64,000 nucleotides of DNA from Phycisphaerae bacterium (GCA_030372985.1 JAUCQB010000201.1:24001-88000); one strand, 5' to 3'; positions 26,262-35,478 are shown, numbered from the stretch's first letter. Notes: generated by a model not told the origin, from the sequence alone. Program-made: numbers and translations.

Positions 26262-27410
26262 TCACGGAGCGGCCGCCGGCGTCGGCAGGCCGGTCACGTC
26301 GGTCTTCTTCCTGTTGACGCGAAGATTGACCGTCGGAGGCGGGCCGACGGGTTTGACATCCTCGAAGCCGGGCGGGAAGACGAAATGGACCTGCTTGGGT
26401 CTGTAGGTTGCGCTGGTGGTGGGAGCGGGCACAGTTGTGGCCGTCGGCGCTGCGGCGGTCGCATCCACCGGCAGGTCACTGCTGTCGATGATCACGTAGG
26501 CCAGAATCCCGGTGCTCTCGATCTGGCGGAAGGCGTCCAACTTGGAGACCGGCACGCGGCAGTTGATCGACTGGGTGAACTGCGCTCCGGTCTTGTCCTC
26601 CCATTCGATTTCATAGCCTTCGAAGAAATCCTGCGTCCTGACCATGACCGACAGCGGGCGGACCGTCTTGCGCTCGATGCTGGACTGGTCCCTCAGTTCC
26701 ACGGTCACATGCACGACCGAAGGCTCGAAAACGGCATCAACCGCAAGTCGCAGCGACTCCAACTGCACGGGAAAATGAAGTGCCAGCGGCCCGCTGGCCT
26801 CCTCACTCCGCCTCTTGTCGAAGGCCTCCCTGATCGCGTCTTCCAGCGGCATCACCAACGGATAGGCGGCGAAATCCTTGCCCACCTTGCTCTCCAGCAC
26901 GCGGGCCGTGACCTTCTCCAGAATGGTGGGTTGACCGACCAAGGCGCCCTTAAAGGCCCCGGCGTCGGGCTTGAACTCGACCGGCACCTTGATATAGCGG
27001 TCCACCTCGAATTCGATCACCTTGGGCAACACCGACTGGAGGGTCAACCCTCGCTGCAGCAACTCGGGAGACCCGCTCAAGTCGGCATAGAGATCGCGAC
27101 TGTTGGTGCGACCTGGGGTGAGCTGGTCGGCCAGCTTGACGGTCAACGCAAACCGCTCCTGGCTGGTTTCGCTTTCGAGCATGCGGATTGCCTTCTTGGG
27201 GCCGCGAACTGTCAACTGCACCTGCCGGCTGTCGGGCTGGTCTGCCGATGCGCCGGCGATGTGCAAAGCCCACAGGCTTCCGGCTTCGGCCGGATCCAGC
27301 TTGACCGGCACAGACAGTGTCGTGGTACTGTGGCTGGCCTGGTTGGCATAGATCCAGATCAGCACCGTCAAGGCAATCGTCGAGACGATGAGCCGAACCT
27401 GGGTTTTCAT
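26262..27410 (-). CDS. cdaR: YbbR-domain regulator of diadenylate cyclase
   Basis: 382 residues, one N-terminal membrane helix (about 8-24), then YbbR-type beta domains (VPVKLDPAEAGS, VQLTVRGPKKAIRML, IKVPVEFKPDAGA) and a proline- and alanine-rich C-terminal stretch. In Firmicutes the YbbR protein CdaR binds and tunes the adjacent diadenylate cyclase. Here the gene overlaps the cdaA stop codon (ATGA at 27407-27410), so coupling is likely. Confidence 0.88.
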   Translation of the reverse strand: MKTQVRLIVSTIALTVLIWIYANQASHSTTTLSVPVKLDPAEAGSLWALHIAGASADQPDSRQVQLTVRGPKKAIRMLESETSQERFALTVKLADQLTPGRTNSRDLYADLSGSPELLQRGLTLQSVLPKVIEFEVDRYIKVPVEFKPDAGAFKGALVGQPTILEKVTARVLESKVGKDFAAYPLVMPLEDAIREAFDKRRSEEASGPLALHFPVQLESLRLAVDAVFEPSVVHVTVELRDQSSIERKTVRPLSVMVRTQDFFEGYEIEWEDKTGAQFTQSINCRVPVSKLDAFRQIESTGILAYVIIDSSDLPVDATAAAPTATTVPAPTTSATYRPKQVHFVFPPGFEDVKPVGPPPTVNLRVNRKKTDVTGLPTPAAAP

Positions 27411-28459
27411 GCGGGGGCCTCCGCCGTCTCGTGATGAGGTGACTGGGCGGGGCCGGCCGGAATCTGCTGGCCGACTGATTCATCGGCCGGTGCTTCCTCC
27501 GCGGCCCGACCCTCCGGCACCGCAGGGCTCGGCGCCGGTTCGGGCTCGGGTTCCGGCTCAGGCACAACATCTTCCCGAGGCACAAGCGGTACTCGGGTGT
27601 GGCTCAGGTGGTGGCAGATGGTGTCGTAGAGGTCGGCCGGGCGGATATGAGGGTGCAGACGCCCCCCTTCGGCAATCGAGATTGAGCCGGTTTCCTCGCT
27701 GACCACGACTACGATGGCATCGGATTCAAGGCTCAAGCTGATGGCCGCCCGGTGGCGGCTGCCCATGGACCGATCGACTCCCTCGGCATCTACCAGCGGG
27801 AACTCGCAACCCGCGGCGGCAATCCGCCCGTTCTGGATCACCACCCCCAGATCGTGCAGGGCCGACCCCGGCCAGAAGATGGTGTTCAACAGTTCGGCCG
27901 ACAGACGGGCATCGAGACGCACCCCCTCTTCCACAATGCCGGAGAGCCCGACATCTCGTTGGATGGCAATCAAGGCTCCAATCTTGTTCTTGGAAAGCTG
28001 AGTGCAGGCCGCTGCAACAGGAACCGCCACGCGGTCGATCTCAGACTGGCTGATCCGGCGCCAGCGGGTCTCCCCCAGACGCATCAGGCCTCGCCGCAGC
28101 TCCGGCTGGAAAACGACCAGGGTCGCCAGCAGTACCGACCACAAGAATGGCTGGTACAGCACGGTCAGCCGGTCCAACCCGAGGAACTCGGCCATGACGT
28201 TCACGAGCAGGAAACCGACGATCAGGAGAATGACCAAGCCCTGCAGCAGACGGGCACCGCGCGTCCCGTGCAAAAACCGCAGGACGCTGTACACCACGAT
28301 GCCGATCAGCGCCATCTCCAGCAGGATTTGAAAAGGCGAATACGCCTCGGAGGCGAATATACTCCGCAGATAGTTGAGCATCGCCTGGATCATGGACCCG
28401 CCCGGACCTGAGAATGCACCGAACAACTTCACCCCTGCTTCCCCCAAAGTATACGACAT
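27407..28459 (-). CDS. cdaA: Membrane diadenylate cyclase with altered DGA motif
   Basis: 350 residues from ATG 28459 (GGAG upstream). Three membrane helices are at about 45-112, then a DAC domain at about 150-265. The RHR motif is intact at 235-237 (GSRHRAAI). The DGA motif reads D203-L204-G205 (LHDLGVVI) instead of DGA. C-di-AMP controls potassium and osmotic balance in other bacteria. The C-terminus is a long acidic EPEPEP and alanine-proline tail. An in-frame extension to 28597 was rejected. Confidence 0.9.
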   Translation of the reverse strand: MSYTLGEAGVKLFGAFSGPGGSMIQAMLNYLRSIFASEAYSPFQILLEMALIGIVVYSVLRFLHGTRGARLLQGLVILLIVGFLLVNVMAEFLGLDRLTVLYQPFLWSVLLATLVVFQPELRRGLMRLGETRWRRISQSEIDRVAVPVAAACTQLSKNKIGALIAIQRDVGLSGIVEEGVRLDARLSAELLNTIFWPGSALHDLGVVIQNGRIAAAGCEFPLVDAEGVDRSMGSRHRAAISLSLESDAIVVVVSEETGSISIAEGGRLHPHIRPADLYDTICHHLSHTRVPLVPREDVVPEPEPEPEPAPSPAVPEGRAAEEAPADESVGQQIPAGPAQSPHHETAEAPA

Positions 28460-28662
28460 CGGCTGCTCCTCGCCAACCGTTAGACACGGCGAAAACCAAA
28501 AAGTTGGCCGTTCAGGCGTTTCAGGAGCATTTGCCGGGCGAAGCCCATACGCCGATTGTGAGGCCTCGACTGGCCAGTTAGAATCGCCCCTGCTCACGAA
28601 GGGCCATTGCGGTGGTCATGCCACCATGGAGGACGGGCCGGTCAGACCGTTCCGTTATCAAC

Positions 28663-30366
28663 ATGCCTCGATTGGGACACGGATTCATCTGCCGATTATG
28701 CCTCTGCATCCCCGTATTGACCTTGGGGGCTGCCTCCAGCCGGGCGGCGGCGCCCAAAGCCAGCCTGACGGTGAGGGTACCCATGACGGATGGGACACGG
28801 CTGGCAACCGACGTCTACCTGCCCACCACGGGCGGCCCACGGTGGCCGGTCCGCCTGGTCCGCACGCCATATGGGCGGGTCAACTACAACCGCGAATACG
28901 GCGCCAAAGCCGAGCTGGGCTATGTCATGGTCGTCCAGGACATGCGCGGACGATTCGACTCCGAGGGCAAGGACCTGGCCTTTATCGACTGCGGGTGGGG
29001 TGACAACAAGGACGGCCTCGACACCATCAACTGGATCCTCGCCCAGCCCTGGTGCAATGGGAAGATCGGCACCGAGGGAGCCTCGGCCATGGGCATCACC
29101 CAGTGTATGCTCGCTGCGACCGACCCGCCGGGACTGGTGGCCCAGTACATTGCGGTCGCAGCCCCCAGCCTCTATCACCACGCCACCTATGTCAGCGGTG
29201 CATTGCGGGCTGCGCTCATCGACGGCTGGTTGACCGGCGCGGGATTCGATCCGGACAATATGTGGCTCACCTGCCTGCATCCTTTCTATGACGGACACTG
29301 GCGGAAACTCAACTCCATCGCGGAGGCCCCGCGGATCAAGGTTCCCGCCGTGTTCTTCGGGGGGTGGTACGATGTCTTCCTGCAGGGCACAATCGACGGC
29401 TTTGTCAGCCGACACAACAACGGCGGCCCCGGAGCCAAGGGCAAACAAAAGCTGATCATCGGCCCGTGGGGGCACGGCGGGCCCAAGGCAGATTTGGGAC
29501 CAGCCACGCCGATGGGTGAACTCACCTATCCGCCCAATTCGCTCAAGACGCCCTTCCCCTGCGGCGGTGATGCATGGTTCGAGTTCTACCTCAAGGGGGT
29601 CGACACCGGCGTGGAGAAGGTGCCGGCCGTCCAGTATTTCACCATGGGGGCCGTAGGTGAAGAGGATGCACCCGGCAACGAATGGCAAACCGCCGACAAC
29701 TGGCCCGTGCCCGCGGAGCCAACCCCCTTCTACCTCCACGTGGACCGTAGTTTGTCCCGGAAAGCCCCTGAGACCGCCAATGGGCGGCTGGCCTTCACCT
29801 ATGATCCGCTCGACCCGGTACCGACGCGGGGCGGGTGCCTGCTGCTCTCGTGGAATGAATACGGGACAAAGCGGAAGGTAACCTCCGGGACATACGACCA
29901 ACGCGATATCGAGCAACGGCCTGATGTCATCACGTTCACCACCGAGCCGCTGGCCGAGCCGCTGGAGGTGACCGGGCGGCTGACGGCCCGCCTTTTCGTG
30001 GTCAGCGACCGAATCGACACCGATTTCGCGGTCAAACTCACCGACGTCTATCCCGACGGCCGGAGCATGAATGTCACCGACGGCTTGGCCCGTTGCCGCT
30101 ATCGCAAGGGTTTCGACCGGCTGACGCCACTGGAGCCGGGGCAGCCTGCCGAGATCGAGGTTGACCTGTGGTCCACGAGCATGGTCTTTGGCAAGGACCA
30201 CCGGATCCGAGTGGCCGTAACGGGCAGCAACTACCCCCGCTTCGATGTCAACCCGAATACCGGCTGGCCGGCCTGGCCGATGGGGCCGACGCTCAAGGCC
30301 CACAACCAGGTACTCTGCGACAAGGAACACCCCTCGTGCGTCATCCTGCCGGTGGCCGGCAAATGA
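28663..30366 (+). CDS. CocE/NonD-type S15 serine hydrolase, secreted
   Basis: 567 residues. A short N-terminal hydrophobic signal (FICRLCLCIPVLTLGAA) is followed by the alpha/beta-hydrolase fold of the X-Pro dipeptidyl-peptidase/CocE family. The nucleophile is S141 in GASAMG, preceded by DGTRLATDVYLP and MVVQDMRGRFDSEG. The C-terminal jelly-roll domain (DFAVKLTDVYPDG) is complete. Substrate unknown; family members are peptidases, esterases or acylases. The start at 28663 is uncertain, with 28612 and 28618 as alternatives; no strong ribosome site decides it. Confidence 0.88.
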   Translation: MPRLGHGFICRLCLCIPVLTLGAASSRAAAPKASLTVRVPMTDGTRLATDVYLPTTGGPRWPVRLVRTPYGRVNYNREYGAKAELGYVMVVQDMRGRFDSEGKDLAFIDCGWGDNKDGLDTINWILAQPWCNGKIGTEGASAMGITQCMLAATDPPGLVAQYIAVAAPSLYHHATYVSGALRAALIDGWLTGAGFDPDNMWLTCLHPFYDGHWRKLNSIAEAPRIKVPAVFFGGWYDVFLQGTIDGFVSRHNNGGPGAKGKQKLIIGPWGHGGPKADLGPATPMGELTYPPNSLKTPFPCGGDAWFEFYLKGVDTGVEKVPAVQYFTMGAVGEEDAPGNEWQTADNWPVPAEPTPFYLHVDRSLSRKAPETANGRLAFTYDPLDPVPTRGGCLLLSWNEYGTKRKVTSGTYDQRDIEQRPDVITFTTEPLAEPLEVTGRLTARLFVVSDRIDTDFAVKLTDVYPDGRSMNVTDGLARCRYRKGFDRLTPLEPGQPAEIEVDLWSTSMVFGKDHRIRVAVTGSNYPRFDVNPNTGWPAWPMGPTLKAHNQVLCDKEHPSCVILPVAGK

Positions 30367-30450
30367 CCTTGGGTGCCATGCCCGCGGCTCTGCGTGGGCA
30401 TGTCTGCTCCCAATGTGGGTTTGTAGGGCGCGATCCAAAGGAGAACTCAC

Positions 30451-32934
30451 TTGACCACCATCGCCGACGTCGTCTCGCTCGCCAGAGAAGGACAGAACAT
30501 CCTCTTCAACATCCGTGGCAAGGCTCGGGTGCAGTTGACCATCCTGACGGCGGATCTTGTACGCGTGCAGATCGCACCCCAAGGGGCATTCAAGTCCAAC
30601 GTGTCCCGCGCGGTGGTCAAGACAGACTGGCCCGCGGCGGAGTTCGAGGTCAGCGAGACACGGGATCAGGTCATCATCGCCACCTCGGTCATGCAGCTGA
30701 TCGTTCGGAAGAAGCCGTTCGTGCTGGAATGCCGCGATCTGTCCGGCAAGCTCATCGTCGGCGACGACCCCAAGCGACGCATCCGGTGGGATAACGGCCG
30801 GACGGAGGTGTTCAAAACCACACAACCGGGCGAGAAGTACATCGGTCTGGGCTGGCGGCCTCAGCGTCTGGTCCGCAACGGCAGGAAGTTCGTGATGCGC
30901 AACCGGTCCAGCTACGAGCCGCCGGAAACCTTCAACGCCGAGGTCCCGCTGTGGTACGGCCTGCGGCGCGGACGGGCATACGCGATCTTCTTCGACGACA
31001 CGTCATGGGGAACGATCGACGTCGGGGCGTCAAGCCGGCGGTATATGAGCTTCCGCAACCTCGGCGGCAATCTCGATTACTACATCTTTGCCGGCCCGAC
31101 CATGGCCGGAATCCTCGACCGATTCACCGAACTGACCGGCCGTCCGTTCATGCCCCCGCGATGGGCCGTGGGCTACCAGCAGTGCCGCTGGAGCTACACG
31201 CCGCAGTCGCAGTTGCTCGAAATCGCCGGTGAGTTCCGCCGCCGCAAGATCCCCTGCGACTGTCTGTATCTCGACATCGACTACATGCCCAACGGTCACG
31301 CACTGACGTTCGACCCAAAGACATTCCCCAAACCGGTCGCCTTGCTGCGGCGGCTGCATGGGCAAGGCTTCCGCGTGATCGCCAACATCTCCCCCCTGCT
31401 GGTCCGCAGCGACCCAAAATTCGGGCAGGCCCTGCGCAGAGGTCTCTTCTTGAAAACGGCAAGAGGCAAGGTCCTCATCGGGCGCCATTTCTACTGGAAG
31501 GAATTTCGCGGCGACAAGACGGGCGAGTGCGCCTGGCTGGATTTCACCAGGACGGCCGTGCGCGAGTGGTGGGCCCACCGGCACAGGGCCTTTCTGCGGA
31601 CGGGCGTCGACGGCATCTGGAACGACCTCAACGAGCCCGAAGAGATGGGCAAGGACTGGCCGTCGGACGTGAAATACGGCTTCGACGGCCGACCGGTCGA
31701 CCACTGCCGCACCAGCCCGCAGTATTCGTTGATCCAGGCGGAGATGTCCTGCGACATTCTGCGAAAACACAGACCCCGGCAGCGCCCGTACGTGATCAGC
31801 CGCGGCGGTTATGCCGGTATTCAGCGATGCGCGGCCCTCTGGACGGGCGACAACAAGAGCGGCTGGGTCAACGACTTTAAACGCAACATCCCGATGGGCC
31901 TGTCGATGTCCATCTGTGGCAACCCGCACAATGGCCACGACATCGGCGGGTTCTTCGGCCAGCCCAAGCACGAGGACCCCATCGACCCAGAGCTGTACGT
32001 CCGCTGGATGCAGGCCGGTGTGTTCAACCCCTTCTGCCGGCAGCACCACGACGGGTTCGGCAACAACCCACGGATGCCCCGGCCGTTCACCGAGCCATGG
32101 CGGTTCGGGCCGGAGATCGAGGCCATCTGCCGGCGTTTCATCGAAATGCGATACCGGCTGATGCCCTACTTGTACACGCTGTTCCACAATGCCCACCAGA
32201 CAGGCGAGCCCGTGCAACGGCCAACTTTCTGGGATTTCCCACAGGACCCCCTTACTCTGCGCCACGACTACGACTTCATGTTCGGGCCGTTCATGCTGGT
32301 TTCACCGGTGACCAGGCCGGGCGCCTCAACGTGGGATACCTACTTGCCGGCCGGGACTCAATGGATCAACTGGTGGGACGAATCAGTCTACCCTGGCGGA
32401 CGAACGGTGACGACCAAGACGCCGCTGGACCGCTTGCCAATCTTCGTTCGCGCCGGGGCGATCATTCCAACGGGCCCCTTCTCGCAGTACGAGGGGCAGC
32501 AGCCGCTCGACACACTCACACTCGATGCCTATCCCTCGGCCAATCCAAGCAGCTTCACGCTCTATGAGGACGACGGCATCTCCTGGGACTATCTGAAGGG
32601 CGGATACTGCAAGACACACTACCAGATGCGCGGCACGGGCGACGCGTTTGCGACGGGAATTGGGGCTCGCCAGGGAAGCTTTGTCCCAACACCTCGCAAG
32701 TACCTGCTCAAGATCCACCGCTGGCCGGGCAGCACACTCGCTCCTCGCCTCAACGGCAAGCGGCTGCCAGGTTACGCGACCCGGGCCGCCCTGGATGCCG
32801 CCGAGTCGGGTTACTTCATCGACTCCGTCGCCTCGATCATGCAGATCAAGTTCGCGGACAACGGGTTGGCCATGTCAGTAACCCTGCGACCCTCTGCGTC
32901 CACTGCGGCTCAAACACAACCCGCTGGTTGCTGA
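30451..32934 (+). CDS. GH31 alpha-glucosidase/xylosidase-family protein
   Basis: 827 residues from a TTG start with AAAGGAG 7 bases before. GH31 motifs: the nucleophile aspartate in DGIWNDLNEP (about residue 392) and the acid/base region in WTGDNKSGW (about 466). The C-terminal sandwich domain is present (VYPGGRTVTTKTPLDRLPIFVRAGAI). No signal peptide is visible. It follows the S15 hydrolase by 84 bases on the same strand. Confidence 0.92.
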   Translation: MTTIADVVSLAREGQNILFNIRGKARVQLTILTADLVRVQIAPQGAFKSNVSRAVVKTDWPAAEFEVSETRDQVIIATSVMQLIVRKKPFVLECRDLSGKLIVGDDPKRRIRWDNGRTEVFKTTQPGEKYIGLGWRPQRLVRNGRKFVMRNRSSYEPPETFNAEVPLWYGLRRGRAYAIFFDDTSWGTIDVGASSRRYMSFRNLGGNLDYYIFAGPTMAGILDRFTELTGRPFMPPRWAVGYQQCRWSYTPQSQLLEIAGEFRRRKIPCDCLYLDIDYMPNGHALTFDPKTFPKPVALLRRLHGQGFRVIANISPLLVRSDPKFGQALRRGLFLKTARGKVLIGRHFYWKEFRGDKTGECAWLDFTRTAVREWWAHRHRAFLRTGVDGIWNDLNEPEEMGKDWPSDVKYGFDGRPVDHCRTSPQYSLIQAEMSCDILRKHRPRQRPYVISRGGYAGIQRCAALWTGDNKSGWVNDFKRNIPMGLSMSICGNPHNGHDIGGFFGQPKHEDPIDPELYVRWMQAGVFNPFCRQHHDGFGNNPRMPRPFTEPWRFGPEIEAICRRFIEMRYRLMPYLYTLFHNAHQTGEPVQRPTFWDFPQDPLTLRHDYDFMFGPFMLVSPVTRPGASTWDTYLPAGTQWINWWDESVYPGGRTVTTKTPLDRLPIFVRAGAIIPTGPFSQYEGQQPLDTLTLDAYPSANPSSFTLYEDDGISWDYLKGGYCKTHYQMRGTGDAFATGIGARQGSFVPTPRKYLLKIHRWPGSTLAPRLNGKRLPGYATRAALDAAESGYFIDSVASIMQIKFADNGLAMSVTLRPSASTAAQTQPAGC

Positions 32935-33030
32935 CAACTGATCGCTGAATGCTTGCCCCGATCTCTGTTGAGGGGCCGACAGCTTCCGAAAAACGACCTG
33001 CGCCCCCGTGTCGATCTGCGGCACAAGGAT

Positions 33031-33047
33031 GTCGTGCGAAGCACGAC
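33031..33047 (+). other. Hairpin downstream of GH31
   Basis: GTCGTGC and GCACGAC form a perfect 7-bp stem with a GAA loop. A TTTT run begins 10 bases later, so a weak terminator for the GH31 gene is possible. Confidence 0.45.
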
Positions 33048-33070
33048 GTGTCGGGCTTTTCCGATCAACC

Positions 33071-33144
33071 ATGGATATCACTGATATCACGGATCAGAAC
33101 TCAAGCGTGACCCGCGATCCGTGTCATCAGTGCAATCCGTGGTC
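33071..33144. repeat. Nonamer repeats arranged as a large hairpin
   Basis: Three 9-base units (atggatatc, actgatatc, acggatcag) on the left and three on the right (atccgtgtc, atcagtgca, atccgtggt) are inverted to each other. GATCCGTG, ATCAGTG and ATCC pair exactly, separated by two-base internal mismatches, giving a stem of about 25 positions with a 20-base loop. Confidence 0.7.
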
Positions 33145-33191
33145 CTTCTCTCGTCTGTCCGTGTTCCCGCAGCGCGACCGGTTGCCTGGCA

Positions 33192-33214
33192 TCTAAATGC
33201 GCTCTGACCGCAGT
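33192..33214 (-). repeat. Solo REP-like end resembling the Y1 element ends
   Basis: On the minus strand this reads ACTGCGGTCAGAGCGCATTT followed by AGA. It matches the left end of the Y1 element at about 20 of 23 positions. No transposase gene accompanies it. Confidence 0.7.
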
Positions 33215-33235
33215 GACCCCCTTCGGGCAGAAACA

Positions 33236-33270
33236 AGCTATTAGCTCTTAGCTTTTAGCTGTTGGTTCTT
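33236..33270 (+). repeat. Heptamer repeat overlapping the hypB stop codon
   Basis: Five 7-base units in a row, agctatt, agctctt, agctttt, agctgtt and ggttctt, fitting RGCTNTT. The hypB stop (33248-33250, minus strand) and its last seven or so codons lie inside it. Confidence 0.8.
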
Positions 33271-33931
33271 GGCCGGGCGATCGTGCCTGGCGCTGGTCTT
33301 TGAGCCAAGTGAGCCAGCGGTCCAGGCCGTCGCCGCGTTTACTGGATATCTCCATAAACGGGGCACGGGTGTTCAGCCGCGACAGGTCGTCGCGGACTCT
33401 CGAAATGTCGAAGTCGAGAATATCCAGCAGGTCCACCTTGGTCAGCAGCACGGCGTCGGCCTTCTGAAAAAGCGTGGGATATTTGGCGACTTTGTCGTCG
33501 CCTTCCGGGACGCTGAGCAGCACGACGCGAAGGTGCTCGCCGAGGTCAAACGCGGCCGGGCAGACCATGTTGCCGACGTTTTCGATGAACAGGAACGCGA
33601 ACCGCGAGAGATCGAGGCAACGCAGCCCCTCGGCGACCTGGCCGGGCGTAAGATGGCAACCCTTGCCGGTGTTGATCTGAACGGTTTCGACGGCCAGAGG
33701 GCCAAGCCGCTCGGCGTCGCGCGTGGTCTGAAGGTCCCCCACCAACACCGCGCACGGGCACCCGGGGCCCAACGCCGGAATCGTGGTTTCCAGCAGGGTC
33801 GTCTTGCCGCTGCCGGGGGCGCTCATCAGATTGATCGCCAACAGACCGGCCTCGTCCATGAGACGGCGATTCTCGCCGGCCGCCGCCGCACTTGCCTTGA
33901 GGACGCTCTCAACCACGTGGATCTGCTTCAT
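33248..33931 (-). CDS. hypB: Hydrogenase nickel-insertion GTPase HypB
   Basis: 227 residues. The GTPase P-loop SAPGSGKT is at 37-44, followed by VLVGDLQTTRDAERL, GKGCHLTPGQV, FIENVGNMVCPAAFDLGE and LLTKVDLL, all conserved in HypB. There is no N-terminal histidine-rich nickel store. Its start overlaps the hypA stop (33928-33931). The extreme C-terminus (QEPTAKS) is encoded by a heptamer repeat. It works with HypA to insert nickel into [NiFe] hydrogenase. Confidence 0.96.
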   Translation of the reverse strand: MKQIHVVESVLKASAAAAGENRRLMDEAGLLAINLMSAPGSGKTTLLETTIPALGPGCPCAVLVGDLQTTRDAERLGPLAVETVQINTGKGCHLTPGQVAEGLRCLDLSRFAFLFIENVGNMVCPAAFDLGEHLRVVLLSVPEGDDKVAKYPTLFQKADAVLLTKVDLLDILDFDISRVRDDLSRLNTRAPFMEISSKRGDGLDRWLTWLKDQRQARSPGQEPTAKS

Positions 33932-34293
33932 GTCGACACTCCTTCGTCCACGTCGCAGGTGATGTTGCGGACGACGATGTCGTCTCCGGCCGTGATGCCG
34001 GGGTTTGCGTGGCCACAGGATGGGCATACGAAACTGACGTCGATGTCCGGGCTGTAGGCGGTGCCGCAGTCGTTGCATACTGCCGTTACCGCGATTTCCC
34101 GGAGCTTCAGTGTCGCCCCCTCCGCCAGGGTGCCGGCAACGGCGGCACTGAAGGCCATTTCGAGGGCCTCCGGAACCACCTGGCGCATGCGGCCGATCTC
34201 GACCTCGACTTCGCCGATGCGCGTGGCCTTGTGCTGCCCTGCCACGTTCAGCAGGCAGTCAACAATCTCGACAGCAATGGCCATCTCGTGCAT
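33928..34293 (-). CDS. hypA: Hydrogenase maturation nickel metallochaperone HypA
   Basis: 121 residues starting MHEMAIA, where His2 and the N-terminal amine are the usual nickel ligands. The zinc site is C73-x-x-C76 and C90-x-x-C93. It overlaps hypB by 4 bases and follows hypE by 29 bases. Confidence 0.96.
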   Translation of the reverse strand: MHEMAIAVEIVDCLLNVAGQHKATRIGEVEVEIGRMRQVVPEALEMAFSAAVAGTLAEGATLKLREIAVTAVCNDCGTAYSPDIDVSFVCPSCGHANPGITAGDDIVVRNITCDVDEGVST

Positions 34294-34322
34294 CGTAGCG
34301 ATTCTTCGGTCGACTTACGCGG

Positions 34323-35369
34323 TCAGCAGATCCGCGGCAATTCCTCTCCGTAGGGCCGCTGAATGATCCTTCGCCCCCCCGCCGGGGTGATGAGTTCGAC
34401 CAACGGCGGATCGCGTCGGATAACCTGTCCGATCACGGCCGCGTGACGACCGAGGGGGTGGGCGCGGCACGCGTGCAACAAACGGCCGGAATCCTCTCCC
34501 GCCACGACAGCCACGACCTTTCCCTCGTTGGCAACCGTCAGCGGATCCAACCCGAGCAGTTCGGCGGTATGGCGCGCGACGGGCGCGATGGGGATTGACT
34601 CCTCCGCCACCTCAACGGTCAGTCGCGAATTCTCGGCCAGGTCGGCCAACACACCGGCTACCCCACCGCGCGTCGGATCGCGCAGGAACTTGATGTCGAC
34701 GCCGCTGTTGAACATCGCGTCAATCAAGCCGGCCAGCGGCGCAACGTCGCTGGTCAGTTGCGTGTCGAAACCCAGCCCTTCGCGAACGGACATGATCGCC
34801 AGACCGTGCTCGGCGATGGGTCCCGTGACAATCACCGCATCGCCCGGCTCCAGGCGAGCCGCGCCCAGGCGGGCACATTCTCGCACTTCGCCGACCCCCG
34901 CGGTCGTAATGGTCAATCCGTTATCGCCGCGCCGCTCGATCACCTTCGTGTCGCCGGTGGCGATGACCACGCCGGCTTCCGCGGCGGTTGCGGCGATCGA
35001 TCGTATCACGCGATCCAGCAGGGCAAGCTCCAGTCCCTCCTCGATCACGATGGCGAGACTAAGGGCTTTCGGCACCGCCCCGGCAACCGCGAGATCATTG
35101 ACCGTACCGCAAACGGCCAGCCGACCGATATCGCCGCCCGGAAACTCGAGCGGCTGAACCACAAAAGCATCGGTGGTGAAGGCGATCCGGCCGGAAACCG
35201 AGAGCACCGCGCTGTCGGTCAGCGGTTCCAGCAGAGGATTGGACAGGGAAGGCAGGAAACGCTCCTGGATCAGTCGCCGCGTCAGCTCGCCGCCGCCGCC
35301 GTGAGCCAAAACAATCCGCTCGCCAGTCAACTGGTCTTTGCCGGTCATATCCACCATCTCAGGTTGCAC
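34323..35369 (-). CDS. hypE: Hydrogenase maturation protein HypE
   Basis: 348 residues ending in the conserved PRIC, whose terminal cysteine becomes the thiocarboxamide/thiocyanate carrier for cyanide ligands. The ATP-binding AIR-synthase fold is visible (AHGGGGELTRRLI, DSAVLSVSGRIAFTTDAFVV, DLAVAGAVPKALSLAIVIEEG, DPTRGGVAGVLADLAE). GTG at 35369 has AGGA at good spacing; ATGs at 35357 and 35348 are alternatives. Confidence 0.96.
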   Translation of the reverse strand: MQPEMVDMTGKDQLTGERIVLAHGGGGELTRRLIQERFLPSLSNPLLEPLTDSAVLSVSGRIAFTTDAFVVQPLEFPGGDIGRLAVCGTVNDLAVAGAVPKALSLAIVIEEGLELALLDRVIRSIAATAAEAGVVIATGDTKVIERRGDNGLTITTAGVGEVRECARLGAARLEPGDAVIVTGPIAEHGLAIMSVREGLGFDTQLTSDVAPLAGLIDAMFNSGVDIKFLRDPTRGGVAGVLADLAENSRLTVEVAEESIPIAPVARHTAELLGLDPLTVANEGKVVAVVAGEDSGRLLHACRAHPLGRHAAVIGQVIRRDPPLVELITPAGGRRIIQRPYGEELPRIC

Positions 35370-35443
35370 CCCCTATTCCTGGCCGTGGGGACCTCAATTC
35401 CGCAGCCCATTCCCGCCCCCGCCAACGCGACGAGCCACCCTCC

Positions 35444-35478
35444 ACTCATCACCCATCACTCATCATGATTTATGATCG
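35444..35478 (+). repeat. Heptamer repeat between hypE and hypD
   Basis: Units actcatc, acccatc, actcatc, atgattt and atgatcg run into the hypD stop codon (35470-35472, minus strand). This is a further example of a period-7 array touching a stop codon in this operon, although its consensus differs from RGCTNTT. Confidence 0.65.

Larger units (their letters stand above)
32935..33247. other. Repeat-bearing intergenic region between GH31 and hypB
   Basis: About 313 bases. It contains a 7-bp hairpin with a GAA loop (33031-33047), a nonamer-repeat hairpin (33071-33144), an isolated REP-like end (33192-33214) and the start of a heptamer repeat. No gene is supported. Confidence 0.6.

Noticed and set aside
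28696-30825. 709-codon minus-strand frame across the S15 hydrolase and GH31 start
   Set aside because: It overlaps two well-supported genes and has no recognisable motif; it is a GC-driven shadow.
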